Below are positions 32,128 through 40,661 of a DNA stretch of 64,000 nucleotides, one piece after another. The notes below the pieces were generated by a model that worked only from the letters and a program-made list of their open reading frames with translations, was not told the origin of the DNA and ran no database searches. Source of the stretch: Rhodobiaceae bacterium. GTDB lineage: Bacteria; Pseudomonadota; Alphaproteobacteria; Rhizobiales; Tepidamorphaceae. Within the stretch, counting starts at the first letter, position 1; each line of letters starts with the position of its first letter. The stretch is from NCBI GenBank assembly GCA_020637895.1, contig JACKJP010000004.1:124001-188000 (forward strand), in the 5' to 3' direction. The translations under genes and the position numbers were made by a program.

Positions 32128-33306
32128 TCAGGCTTCGACGACCATGGTGCCGAAGAATTGGTGATCGCCGCCATTGGCGCTCGCGATGCCGCGCTTGGCA
32201 CCCTTGACCTGTCGCTCGCCGGCCATGCCGAAAAGTTGTGTCGCCAGTTCGATGACGCGGACCATGCCGGTGACGGCAATCGCGTTGGTGCAGAGCACCC
32301 CGCCCGAAGGGTTGACGACCACTTCGCCGCCGAGCGAGTAGACGCCCTCCTTCAGTTCAGGAACGGATTTGCCGAGGCCGGTGAAACCGGCCGCCTCGAT
32401 GGCGTGGTAGTCGGTATTGCTGAACGGGTTATAGAGCTCGGCGACATCGACTTCCTTGCGTGGATTGGTGACGCCCGCCATCGCATATGCCTTTTTGAAC
32501 GACAGGTTCAGCGCGTAGGAATCCGCGTGGTCTGCAACCGGGTCGTTACCCATGCGATCGCCAAGGTAATAAGTCTCCGAACAATGACCGACGCCCGTGA
32601 TCCACACGGCATCCAGCTTGTTGTCCTTGATGTATTTCTCGGACGCCAGGATCATCGCGCCGCCGCCGCACGATTGCGGGCAGCAGTCCATGAGCTTGAT
32701 CGGATATGAGATATAGCGCGAGGCGAGCACGTCATCGATCGTGACTTCCTTGCGAAGATGCGCGTGCGGATTGAGCGCGGCGTGCTTGCGCGACTTCACG
32801 ACGACGCGCGCCATGTCTTCCTCGGTCAGTCCGTATTTCTGAGCATAACGGATTGCCGACATCGCCAGCATCGTGATCGTGCCGAGCGGCAGTTGCCGCT
32901 CGTATGTGGGGTCCCAGATCTTGTTGAGGACCGTCTGGGAGTCGCCGCACTCGCCGACCTTGTCGGCACCGGCAGTCATCACGACGTCGCAGGCGCCTGC
33001 CGCGACATGATAGTAGGCCGCCGCGACGCTCGATATGCCCGTCGCGCCGCCCGTGTTGATGCGAAGGAAGCGCTTGCTGCGACCACCCACGGCATCGACG
33101 CCGAGCCGCTCCGCATTGCCGATACCGACCATGGCATCAGGCGCGAGCGAATAGACGATCGCCTCGATGTCGTCGAATTCGAGCTTCGAATGCCCAAGCG
33201 CGATATTGACCGCCTCACGCACGAGATCAGGATAACTTGCATCGTCGCGCTTCGGCTTGAAGTTCGACTGGCCGACGCCAATGATGCCAACTCTTGGATA
33301 ACCCAT
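32128..33306 (-). CDS. Thiolase-like protein (acetyl-CoA acetyltransferase family)
   Basis: A 392-aa thiolase-fold protein: VGIIGVGQSNFKPKRDDASYPDLVREAVNIAL, INTGGATGISSVAAAYYHVAAGACDVVM, CCPQSCGGGAMILASEKY, DVAELYNPFSNTDYHAIEAAGFTGLGKS, NPSGGVLCTNAIAVTGMVRV. The ATG at 33306 has GGGGAG about 9 bases upstream and starts 4 bp after the previous stop. It is adjacent to a second thiolase-like gene and a DUF35 gene, suggesting a three-subunit thiolase or aldolase complex. Confidence 0.9.
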   Translation of the reverse strand: MGYPRVGIIGVGQSNFKPKRDDASYPDLVREAVNIALGHSKLEFDDIEAIVYSLAPDAMVGIGNAERLGVDAVGGRSKRFLRINTGGATGISSVAAAYYHVAAGACDVVMTAGADKVGECGDSQTVLNKIWDPTYERQLPLGTITMLAMSAIRYAQKYGLTEEDMARVVVKSRKHAALNPHAHLRKEVTIDDVLASRYISYPIKLMDCCPQSCGGGAMILASEKYIKDNKLDAVWITGVGHCSETYYLGDRMGNDPVADHADSYALNLSFKKAYAMAGVTNPRKEVDVAELYNPFSNTDYHAIEAAGFTGLGKSVPELKEGVYSLGGEVVVNPSGGVLCTNAIAVTGMVRVIELATQLFGMAGERQVKGAKRGIASANGGDHQFFGTMVVEA

Positions 33307-33310
33307 CTGA

Positions 33311-34471
33311 TCATTCTCCCCGTTCGGCACCGAAGACGAGGACCGTCTGGTACTGCATGGCAAAACCGCTCGCCGCATGTGCGAGCGCCAATTTCGCGCC
33401 GTTCTTCTGATGCGCGCCGGCCTTGCCACGGATCTGGTTTGCAGCTTCCGCAATGCGCATGAGGCCGGTGCAGAAAACCGGATTGTAGGCGGCAACGCCC
33501 CCCGACAGATTGACCGGCAGACCGCCGTCGGCCGAGAAGCTTCCGCCATTGACGTCGCTCTGCCATTTGTCCGGAGATGAAAGGCCAAGCCGGTCATAGA
33601 CCAGCAATTCCTGGTAGGGCGTCGCGTCGGTCAGTTCGACCAGATCGAGCGCCTTGCGCGGATCGGTGATGCCGGCTTCCTCATAGGCACGTTCGGCCGC
33701 CGCATCGAGCGCAGGTGCGCTTTTCAGATCGCGATCGCCAAGGAAGCCCGTCTCGGTTGCCCATCCCATCCCGCGAATCCATGCCGGATTCTTGATACCG
33801 CGTTCTTCGATATGGGCATCAGACGCGATTACCAGGGCGACAATCCCGGCAGCGGGCGGGGGAAGCATGGCTTCCCGAAGCGGCCAGCGCTTGGGTCGGG
33901 AGGAATCGACAGACTGTCGATCGACCTTCGCACCGGCCGCCCCGGGATAGGCTTTCGCGCCGTTGCCGCGATTCTTGATCAGGATGGGCGTCGCCAGATC
34001 GTGCGCCTGGGGCCAGGCGGCCCCGATGACGGACGCCTGAAGCGCGAATGCCGAGCCTTCATCGAGCGGCAGGCGGCGATGGAAATAGGGATCGGCGCCA
34101 AGCCGCTGCGCTTCGGAAAGCGATGAGGCTTCCGTCAGGCTCCACGAGATGACCAGCTGCGTCTCGAACTGGCCCGATGCGACGCGCAGGACACCAAGCA
34201 CGAAGGCGTGCTCGCCCGACGACGGTGTTGACAGGATGTCGCGATCGACGCCGCCAACCGATCCGGATGCCATCATCACGGAAATCGCACGGCCGTCGAA
34301 CTGGTCGTTCGAACCGACGACGATGCCATCGACTTCGTCCATCGTCAGGCCGGCGTCCCTGATCGCTTCCTGTGCGATTTCGTAGAGCGCCTCTTCAAGT
34401 GATTTGTCCTTGCATCGGTCGGGCAGAAACAACGCGCTGCCGATGACCGCAGACTTTCGATTCAGAGCCAT
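33311..34471 (-). CDS. Thiolase-like protein, divergent paralogue
   Basis: A 386-aa thiolase-superfamily protein, more divergent than its neighbour. N-terminus SAVIGSALFLPDRCKDKSLEEALYEIAQEAIRDAGLTMDEVDGIVVG; middle FALQASVIGAAWPQAHD; C-terminal DLVELTDATPYQELLVYDRLGL and VNLSGGVAAYNPVFCTGLMRIAEAANQI. It lacks the usual cysteine context at the nucleophile loop (STPSSGEHAFVLG), so it may be a structural or non-condensing partner. Its stop is 4 bp ahead of the next thiolase start, fixing the pair as one unit. Confidence 0.88.
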   Translation of the reverse strand: MALNRKSAVIGSALFLPDRCKDKSLEEALYEIAQEAIRDAGLTMDEVDGIVVGSNDQFDGRAISVMMASGSVGGVDRDILSTPSSGEHAFVLGVLRVASGQFETQLVISWSLTEASSLSEAQRLGADPYFHRRLPLDEGSAFALQASVIGAAWPQAHDLATPILIKNRGNGAKAYPGAAGAKVDRQSVDSSRPKRWPLREAMLPPPAAGIVALVIASDAHIEERGIKNPAWIRGMGWATETGFLGDRDLKSAPALDAAAERAYEEAGITDPRKALDLVELTDATPYQELLVYDRLGLSSPDKWQSDVNGGSFSADGGLPVNLSGGVAAYNPVFCTGLMRIAEAANQIRGKAGAHQKNGAKLALAHAASGFAMQYQTVLVFGAERGE

Positions 34472-34550
34472 ATTTATCCTCGGTTATCTTTCCGATCATT
34501 TGGTGCCGGCCAGTTTGCCGGCGTCTTCTCTTGCCTTTTGTCCACCATCG

Positions 34551-35420
34551 TCACAGCACAGCGACCGGGTTCACCGGGCTTCCTGTGCCGCCCTTTACCG
34601 GCAGAGGGGCTGCCATGAAGAGAAAGGTCTTTGCGCCGGCTGAACCCAGCGGCTCCAGCACGAGCCCTTCCATCAGCGGAATGCCGCAATCACGGATCAG
34701 CTTCTGATGGACGGGAAAGACCTGACCTTCTGGAAAAGGAAGCGCCTCAACGGCGTAATTGTCCGCCCCAATCACGGCGACGTCGGCGTCGGCGAGTAGC
34801 GTTGCCGCCTCGATGCCCAGACCCGGCTCCGTGTTGTAATCGGGATTTTCACCGCGCTTCTGGCTTTCCAGCCAGCCGGTCCGGATCAGCACGGCATCGC
34901 CGGGAAGCAGATCGGTGCCGGCCTCAGAAAGGCACTCTTTGAGCAATGCGGCAGAGATCGTGAAACCGCCCGTGAGGGGGCTGCCCGTCACACGAACGGC
35001 GTCGAGCAGAACGCCACGCGTCACGATGGGCGGCATCTTGTCTATGCCGCAGCGGCGGGCTCCGTCGCTGCGCACGTCGTTGGCGGAAAAGCCGTTGTAC
35101 AGCGTGTCGTCGTACCAGCAGTGACAAAGCGCATCGAAATGCGTGCCCAGATGCAGCGGCATGACGACCGTATCTTCCGCCATCTGGAATCCACCGCGGC
35201 TCTTGCGCCCGGCGGCATAGTCGCCGCCATCGCGGTTCATGAAATGCATCACGCCCGGCCGATGTGCCGCGACGATCATGTCCCTGGAAATCTGCTGGGC
35301 GAGCGAAAAGACCCGGCCCTGACCGACGAGCGCGGCCGCGCGGCATACTTCAGCCGGGCCGATCAGGTTCAGCGCGCCGATTTCATCTTCAGTACCCCAA
35401 CGGTGCGGCATGTCATTCAT
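34551..35420 (-). CDS. Cyclase-family (kynurenine formamidase-like) metal hydrolase
   Basis: A 289-aa protein of the cyclase/kynurenine-formamidase fold. The metal-binding motif HxGTHxDxxxH is seen as HLGTHFDALCH, and VAVIGADNYAVEALPFP and VFPVHQKLIRDCGIPLMEGL are typical of the longer family members. Members hydrolyse amides, lactones or cyclic ketones; here it overlaps the acyl-CoA ligase gene by 4 bp (ATGA), so it may ring-open a substrate that the ligase then activates (inference). Confidence 0.88.
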   Translation of the reverse strand: MNDMPHRWGTEDEIGALNLIGPAEVCRAAALVGQGRVFSLAQQISRDMIVAAHRPGVMHFMNRDGGDYAAGRKSRGGFQMAEDTVVMPLHLGTHFDALCHCWYDDTLYNGFSANDVRSDGARRCGIDKMPPIVTRGVLLDAVRVTGSPLTGGFTISAALLKECLSEAGTDLLPGDAVLIRTGWLESQKRGENPDYNTEPGLGIEAATLLADADVAVIGADNYAVEALPFPEGQVFPVHQKLIRDCGIPLMEGLVLEPLGSAGAKTFLFMAAPLPVKGGTGSPVNPVAVL

Positions 35421-36997
35421 GACGCGCGTCCCGCCGGCATCGCCTGCGAATAGGCCGCAATCGCCGCCTGCTTCAGCTCCTTGCGCATCAGCTTGCCCGT
35501 CGGGGTCAGCGGCAGCGCGTCGATGAACTCGAAATGATCCGGGATCTTGTATTTGGACAGCGCATCGGCGCAGTGAGCAACAAGCGCATCCACGCGTGCA
35601 GCGCCGTGATCGGCCGGAACGACATAGGCAACGATGGCCTCGCCGCGACGCGCATCCGGCACGCCGACGACGGCCGTGCGGACAACGGCGGGATGCTGCA
35701 GGAGGACTTCCTCGATCTCCGCCGGGGAGACGTTGATGCCGGCACGCTTTATCATTTCAGTGCTTCGTCCGATGAAGACAAAGCCGCCATTCTCGTCCAG
35801 CCTGCCGATGTCGCCCGTCTTGTAGAACCCGTCTTCGGTGAAGGCCTCGGCATTGAGTTCGCTGCTGACCCCGGTATAGCCGGGTGTCACATAGCCGCGA
35901 ACCTCGACCAGCCCTGGCTGACCGCTGGCGACGATCTCACCGGTTTCCTCGTCCCGGAAACGCAGTTCCTGGCCCGGCAGCGGCAGTCCCTGCGAGGCGA
36001 GTTTCCGCTCGATCGGCCAATCGTGATGGGTGACGCAACAGTTCCCGTACGTTTCCGTCGCGCCGTAAATGTTGCAGATTTCCGGCACGCCAAGTGTCTC
36101 GACCGCTGCGAGGACATCCTGGCTGCCGCCGATGGTGAGCCCGGTACGAAGGCTCGCGGTGCGTTCGCGCCTGAATTCTGGCGTACGGACCATCGCGTTG
36201 GTCATCGCCGGCAGCGTGTAGACGCTGGTGCAGCGATGCCGCTCGATCAGGTCGAGCGCTCCGGCAGGCTCGAACTTTTCCTGAAGGACCAGCGTCGCAC
36301 CGTGCGTGAAGGTTGCCGAAAGCGCGTTGGCGCTGCCGTATGACCAGAAAAGCGGCGCGGAGAGGAAGACCCTGTCATCCGCGGTCAGGCCCTGTCGCTC
36401 GCCGATATTGAAGCCGTTTTCGATAATTCCGTGATGTTTCATCCGCACGCCCTTGGGCGCGCTCGTCGAGCCGGAGGTATAGAGGATCAGGGCATCGTCA
36501 CCCGCGCCGGCGCCTTCGCCGGGCGCAAGCTGCTCGCCATCCGGTTCGGCGCCGAACGCGGCGAACGGGTCAAACCCCTCACCTTCGCCGACGAGAAATA
36601 TCCGCAGGCCTTCGGGTGCATTCGCGCGCAGGGCGGCGACGAAATCGTTCTCACCGAACGAGGCCAGCGTGAACAGCACCTTCACCTTCGAGTCGACGAG
36701 AAGAAATGCCAGTTCCTTCGCGGTCGACCACGTGCTGAACGGTACGGCAACCGCGCCGGCGAGGGTTGCGCCAAAGCAGATCTCAAGCCACTCGACCCTG
36801 TTGGATACGATCATGCCGACCCGGTCGCCATGCCCGATTCCGAGCCCGCGCAGACCCGCAGCTACTGCCTGTGCGCGTGCATGGAGCGCTGAATAGGTTG
36901 CCTGCCTGTCGCCGGCTATCACGGCGACCTGCTCTCCCCGCAAGCCGGCGTTCTCGCGCAGCAAATCGGGCAGCGTGCGGGCAAGTGGGGGCAACAT
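35417..36997 (-). CDS. AMP-dependent acyl-CoA synthetase/ligase
   Basis: A 526-aa ANL-superfamily ligase. The P-loop ILYTSGSTSAPKGVRMKHHGI is near residue 160-180, YGATET is the adenine-binding motif, YKTGDIGRLDENGGFVFIGRSTEMIKRAGINVSPAEIEE is the hinge region, and the catalytic lysine stands in LTPTGKLMRKEL at the C-terminus. All key residues are present, so it should activate a carboxylic acid to its CoA ester. It is the only such ligase in the window. The ATG at 36997 is chosen; a TTG five codons earlier is possible. Confidence 0.92.
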   Translation of the reverse strand: MLPPLARTLPDLLRENAGLRGEQVAVIAGDRQATYSALHARAQAVAAGLRGLGIGHGDRVGMIVSNRVEWLEICFGATLAGAVAVPFSTWSTAKELAFLLVDSKVKVLFTLASFGENDFVAALRANAPEGLRIFLVGEGEGFDPFAAFGAEPDGEQLAPGEGAGAGDDALILYTSGSTSAPKGVRMKHHGIIENGFNIGERQGLTADDRVFLSAPLFWSYGSANALSATFTHGATLVLQEKFEPAGALDLIERHRCTSVYTLPAMTNAMVRTPEFRRERTASLRTGLTIGGSQDVLAAVETLGVPEICNIYGATETYGNCCVTHHDWPIERKLASQGLPLPGQELRFRDEETGEIVASGQPGLVEVRGYVTPGYTGVSSELNAEAFTEDGFYKTGDIGRLDENGGFVFIGRSTEMIKRAGINVSPAEIEEVLLQHPAVVRTAVVGVPDARRGEAIVAYVVPADHGAARVDALVAHCADALSKYKIPDHFEFIDALPLTPTGKLMRKELKQAAIAAYSQAMPAGRAS

Positions 36998-37314
36998 CCT
37001 TGTACGTTCCAAACCTGTGCCGGGGCTTTAGTTTTTATTGCCGGTCATGAATGATACTGTCTGGTATAGACCCATCCCAATTGGGATGCAACGTCAAATC
37101 CCGCGCTCTCAACGACAATTTGACCGGGTTCGAAATCACGCTCGGATTGGCATTGCTCGACGCGCTGAACGTAGGCCACAGACAGCAGGAAAGACCGTCC
37201 CATACCCTTCGTGCCACACTTGATCTGTTGCAATGCGCACGCCTTGAGCGGACGAGAATATTGGAATCAAGAACGGGCCGCAGATCGGCAAAATACAAGA
37301 CGGGGGCGGAAATC
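36998..37314. promoter_or_regulatory. Divergent intergenic region between ligase and DUF2189 gene
   Basis: About 300 bp without a supported gene. An open frame runs through it into the DUF2189 gene from 37051, but its predicted N-terminus has no family character. Near 37045-37070 there is GATACTGTCTGGTATAG, an ATAC...GTAT dyad just upstream of the ligase start and its probable control site. Confidence 0.35.
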
Positions 37315-38088
37315 ATGACACCGGAGAAAGCGCCGATCGCAATCGGACGCATTGGTCTTGGCGATCTGCGAAAGGCGCTGAAGCTGGCGCTTCGCGACTT
37401 TGCGCTTCACCCCGTCCACGGGATGTTCTTCGGCGCGGTCTATGTCCTCGGGGGCTGGCTGCTCGCCTGGCTTGGATATGTAATCAAGCTGCCCTTCCTG
37501 GTTTATCCGGCAGCTTTCGGCTTTGCGCTCATCGCACCCTTCATCGCCGCCGGAACCTATGAAATCAGCCGCCGCGTTGAGACCGGCGAACCTGTCGGCT
37601 GGAGCGCCGTCCTGAGCGCGGTCCGCATCCAGGGCGGGCGCGATCTCGGCTGGATGGCGTTGATCACAACATTTTCGTTCTACATGTGGGTCAACTGGGC
37701 GGGCATCACATATCTCCTGTTCTTCGGCTTCAATTTCCAGGAGCCGCTGGAATTTGCACGAACAGTTTTTTCAACGGCGGCCGGGTTGAAGTTTCTTTCC
37801 CTCGGCCTTGCCGCGGGCGCCGTGATGGCGACGGTCGTCTACTCCGTGACCGTGATGTCCTTCCCGCTTCTGATGGACCGGGATGTCGATTTCGTCACGG
37901 CGATGATCACGAGCGTAAGAGCGGTGATTGCCAATCCGGTCGTTCTGGGCGCATGGGCTTTGATCATCGGCGCGACGCTCCTGCTCTCCATCGCGCTCGC
38001 CTTCGTTCCCCTTCTCGTCACCTTGCCGGTGCTGGGGCACGCCAGCTGGCATCTCTACCGCAGGATCGTCAGCCACCGCGAAAAATGA
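37315..38088 (+). CDS. DUF2189 family integral membrane protein
   Basis: A 257-aa membrane protein with about six hydrophobic segments (HPVHGMFFGAVYVLGGWLLAWLG, LPFLVYPAAFGFALIAPFIAAG, WAGITYLLFFGF, LSLGLAAGAVMATVVYSVTVMSFPLLM, VVLGAWALIIGATLLLSIALAFVPLL). The pattern FxLHPVHGMFFGxxYVxGG and the FPLLMDRDVDFVTAM loop are typical of DUF2189, a family common in alphaproteobacteria with no assigned function. The ATG at 37315 follows GGGGGCGGA. It is the one gene here not obviously part of catabolism. Confidence 0.85.
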   Translation: MTPEKAPIAIGRIGLGDLRKALKLALRDFALHPVHGMFFGAVYVLGGWLLAWLGYVIKLPFLVYPAAFGFALIAPFIAAGTYEISRRVETGEPVGWSAVLSAVRIQGGRDLGWMALITTFSFYMWVNWAGITYLLFFGFNFQEPLEFARTVFSTAAGLKFLSLGLAAGAVMATVVYSVTVMSFPLLMDRDVDFVTAMITSVRAVIANPVVLGAWALIIGATLLLSIALAFVPLLVTLPVLGHASWHLYRRIVSHREK

Positions 38089-38111
38089 CCCGGCAATTGG
38101 ATTTGCGAAAA

Positions 38112-39083
38112 TCAGGGAAGGCGGAAGTCCCAATGGACCGGGCGTGATCCTGCGACCGGCGCCCGGAACGATGCGAGCCTGTCCCCGCCAATCGACCCCA
38201 GAAGGACCGTGCGGCGATCCGGGCCAGCGAAAGCGATGCTTGAGATGCTGCTGAGGACCCGGCCGACAGACCCGGTGAGCTGCGCCCGCGTCAGGGTGTT
38301 TGCGCGATATGACACTTCCAGCTCATCGATATAGGCGGGGTCGTTGTCTTCAAGAACAAGTTGCTGGGCCCCATCCCGCAGCACGCGAATGACACGATTG
38401 CTGGCAACGCTGACGACCCAGATGCCACCCTCCTCATCCTCTGTCAGCCCATCCGGGTAGGTTCCCGGACCGAACTGCGCAACGACGCGCCGGTTGGCGA
38501 GGCGTCCGGCCGAGCAGATATCAAAGGCAGTAAGCCGCCGGCCGAAGGTCTCGTTGATGTAAAGTCTGTCTCCCGCAGCAGGAACCAGGCACTCGTTGGC
38601 CCAGCCGATACCGTCGGCCACCATCCGCGCGTGCCCGCTCTGATCTGCCATCGCGATGAAACCGACGGCGACATCGGTGTTGTATTGCCCATCTGCGCCC
38701 AGCGGCGGATTCGCACAGATCCAGATACGTCCCTGCGCATCGAGGCGGACAAAATTCACCGCCTCAAGCCTGACGCCTTCAACATCCATCACGAACGGTT
38801 CGGCGCCGCCCCGTCCATCGAGGCGCCAGACGCCGCCTTCCCCATGAAGATTTGCAATAAGGAAACTGCCGTCCGGAAGCAGAGCAATGCCGTTGGGCAT
38901 GAGACCGTCGCGCCCTTCTATCAGGCTTTGCCGGCCATCGCTTCCTATCCGGCAAATGCCACCCCGCCGGTCCGATACGAAAAGATCGCCTGATTTTGTC
39001 GCCAGGACGCATTCGGGCCGTTGCAAATCATGACCGATGAAGGTCAGCCCTTCAGGCTCTATCGTGAAATCGCTGCCAGCCAT
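38112..39083 (-). CDS. SMP-30/gluconolactonase/LRE-like beta-propeller protein
   Basis: A 323-aa six-bladed propeller of the SMP-30 family: LTFIGHDLQRPECVLATKSGDLFVSDRRGGICRIG, LMPNGIALLPDGSFLIANLHGEGGVWRLDG, GWANECLVPAAGDRLYINETFGRRLTAF, YPDGLTEDEEGGIWVVSVASNRVIRV. The metal-ligand pattern (E in RPEC, N in MPNGIAL, N in GWANE, D in YPDGLT) is intact, so lactonase activity is plausible. The ATG at 39083 follows GAGGGCGG and lies 10 bp after the AMACR-like gene, so they are likely co-transcribed. A lactonase could open a lactone made by one of the monooxygenases (inference). Confidence 0.88.
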   Translation of the reverse strand: MAGSDFTIEPEGLTFIGHDLQRPECVLATKSGDLFVSDRRGGICRIGSDGRQSLIEGRDGLMPNGIALLPDGSFLIANLHGEGGVWRLDGRGGAEPFVMDVEGVRLEAVNFVRLDAQGRIWICANPPLGADGQYNTDVAVGFIAMADQSGHARMVADGIGWANECLVPAAGDRLYINETFGRRLTAFDICSAGRLANRRVVAQFGPGTYPDGLTEDEEGGIWVVSVASNRVIRVLRDGAQQLVLEDNDPAYIDELEVSYRANTLTRAQLTGSVGRVLSSISSIAFAGPDRRTVLLGSIGGDRLASFRAPVAGSRPVHWDFRLP

Positions 39084-39093
39084 GAGCCGCCCT

Positions 39094-40260
39094 CTAGGCT
39101 CGCGAGGCCCGGGCGTGCCGGTCCATCTCCTCCGCGCCATCGCCGGCGCCGAAATCCGGAGCTTTTTCTCGCGGCTCTGGCGGCACGCCATCCACCCAGA
39201 CCGGAAATAGCGACTGGAGTTCGCCGCTGCTGTTTTCGCGTACCAGTCGCCGCTCGGCGATGTGGCCCTCACGCAGCGCCTCGCCAATGTCATTGATCAG
39301 GGTAAAGCAGCAGTCGACGTCACCGAACTTGTTCAGGGCCTCATCGGCGGACAGCGTTCTGAAATAGCCAGCCACTTCAGTTTCCAGTGCCGTCTGCGGA
39401 AATGGATCTGCATGCCGCGCGACCCATTCGGGACGGCCCGCGGCCAGACAGAAGGCTTCCCAGAACTTCGGTTCAAGCGAACCGAGAACGACGTGACGGC
39501 CATCTCCTGTCGCATAGACCTGATAATAGGCGGCACCGCCATTGAGATAGGTCGTGCGCGGCCCGGGTACTGTGCCGTTCGCGCCGAAATCCGCAACCTG
39601 CATCATTTGCAGCGGCATCACCGTATCGGCGAGCGCGAGGTCGATCTGGCAACCCCTGCCTGTCGTTGTGCGCCCGTGCAGAGCGCCGACGATCGCAAGC
39701 GCGGCAAAAAGCGATCCTGCGACATCGGAAATCGGCGGATCGAAGAATACCGGCTTGTCGGTACCGTTGCGGTGCAGCGCACCCATGAGCGCCATGTAAT
39801 TGGCGTCATGCCCGGCCGCGGCACTGAGCGTCGTCCCCACGCCGTACCCGCTGATCGAACACATGATGATGCCGGGGTTGCGCCCGCTCAGCACCGGATA
39901 GTCGATCCCAAGCCTTTCCATGACACCGGGACGGAAGCCCTCAACGACGACATCTGCATCATCGACAAGCTTGAGGAAGCGAGCATGCTCCTCCGGGTCC
40001 TTCAGGTTCATGCGGCGCACGGTCTTGCCCGTGTTCATCGCATCATAGAACACCGGACGTTCATCGGGTCCGCGCGGACCCAGATTGCGCATCTCGTCGC
40101 CCTGCGGCGGTTCGATCTTGAGAACCTCGGCGCCCATGTCCGTCAGGAACAGGGTCGTCATCGGACCGGGAATATATTGCGATAGGTCCAGAACCTTCAC
40201 GCCCTGCAGAAAGCTGCGCAGCGGCGAGCCGGTCGGTGATACGGACGTCTTCATCGGCAC
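39094..40260 (-). CDS. AMACR-like CaiB/BaiF CoA-transferase family protein
   Basis: A 388-aa CaiB/BaiF protein. VKVLDLSQYIPGPMTTLFLTDMGAEVLKIEPPQGDEMR starts it; VVEGFRPGVMERLGIDYPVL, CSISGYGVGTTLSAAAGHDANYMALMGALHR and PPISDVAGSLFAALAIVGALHG follow. The GHDANY histidine and the following SDVAGS aspartate match the AMACR catalytic pair, so racemase is as likely as transferase. It is upstream of and coupled to the SMP-30 gene. Confidence 0.88.
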   Translation of the reverse strand: MPMKTSVSPTGSPLRSFLQGVKVLDLSQYIPGPMTTLFLTDMGAEVLKIEPPQGDEMRNLGPRGPDERPVFYDAMNTGKTVRRMNLKDPEEHARFLKLVDDADVVVEGFRPGVMERLGIDYPVLSGRNPGIIMCSISGYGVGTTLSAAAGHDANYMALMGALHRNGTDKPVFFDPPISDVAGSLFAALAIVGALHGRTTTGRGCQIDLALADTVMPLQMMQVADFGANGTVPGPRTTYLNGGAAYYQVYATGDGRHVVLGSLEPKFWEAFCLAAGRPEWVARHADPFPQTALETEVAGYFRTLSADEALNKFGDVDCCFTLINDIGEALREGHIAERRLVRENSSGELQSLFPVWVDGVPPEPREKAPDFGAGDGAEEMDRHARASRA

Positions 40261-40661
40261 ATTCCGTCACCGGAAGCTTTCGCCATGGGAGGCAGGCACT
40301 GTGGCCCGCACGGGACGGAAGGATCGCGTGAGGACTTTCCGTCGATGGCCATGATGATCTTGTCCCCGTTGAGCGCGGCGCAAACCCGCATCTTGTACCG
40401 ACAAGTATATTCATCTTCTCAATGGTACGCAACCAACGCCGCCCCGTCATTCACCGCAAGGAACTGGCGAAGTTTGCCCTGTGCTGGTGAAGCGGGCTTC
40501 TCATGCAAGGGGTGGGGCTGGGTCCACGGTCGAAATGCGAATGCATCCAGCGCATTGCGCCAGATGCGGAAACGAATGGTCAGTGGATGCGCCAGTGCAG
40601 GTTTCAACGGAAGCGGCCGTAGCCGCTTCCGTAAATTCTCAAAGGAGCTGTTTATGCAACG
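40261..40661. other. 401-bp gap between AMACR-like gene and TRAP dctP
   Basis: No supported gene. An AAGTATATTC patch near 40395 is the likely promoter for the leftward AMACR-like/SMP-30 pair. Short open frames here (for example minus 40419-40607) lack a ribosome site and family features; one ends LRQFLAVNDGAALVAYH, which could be a gene remnant but I cannot identify it. A hairpin lies at 40607-40632. Confidence 0.5.
40607..40632. terminator. Hairpin after the TRAP dctP gene
   Basis: ACGGAAGCGGC-CGTA-GCCGCTTCCGT is a perfect 11-bp stem with a 4-base loop, 30 bp past the stop of the leftward dctP gene that ends the 49-40.7 kb operon. The tail is not U-rich, but position and stem fit a transcription terminator. 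Confidence 0.65.

Noticed and set aside
34505..34522. GCCGGC-CAGTTT-GCCGGC hairpin between cyclase and thiolase genes
   Set aside because: The stem is only 6 bp and has no U-tract; such GC dyads are frequent in DNA of this composition, so I do not call a terminator.
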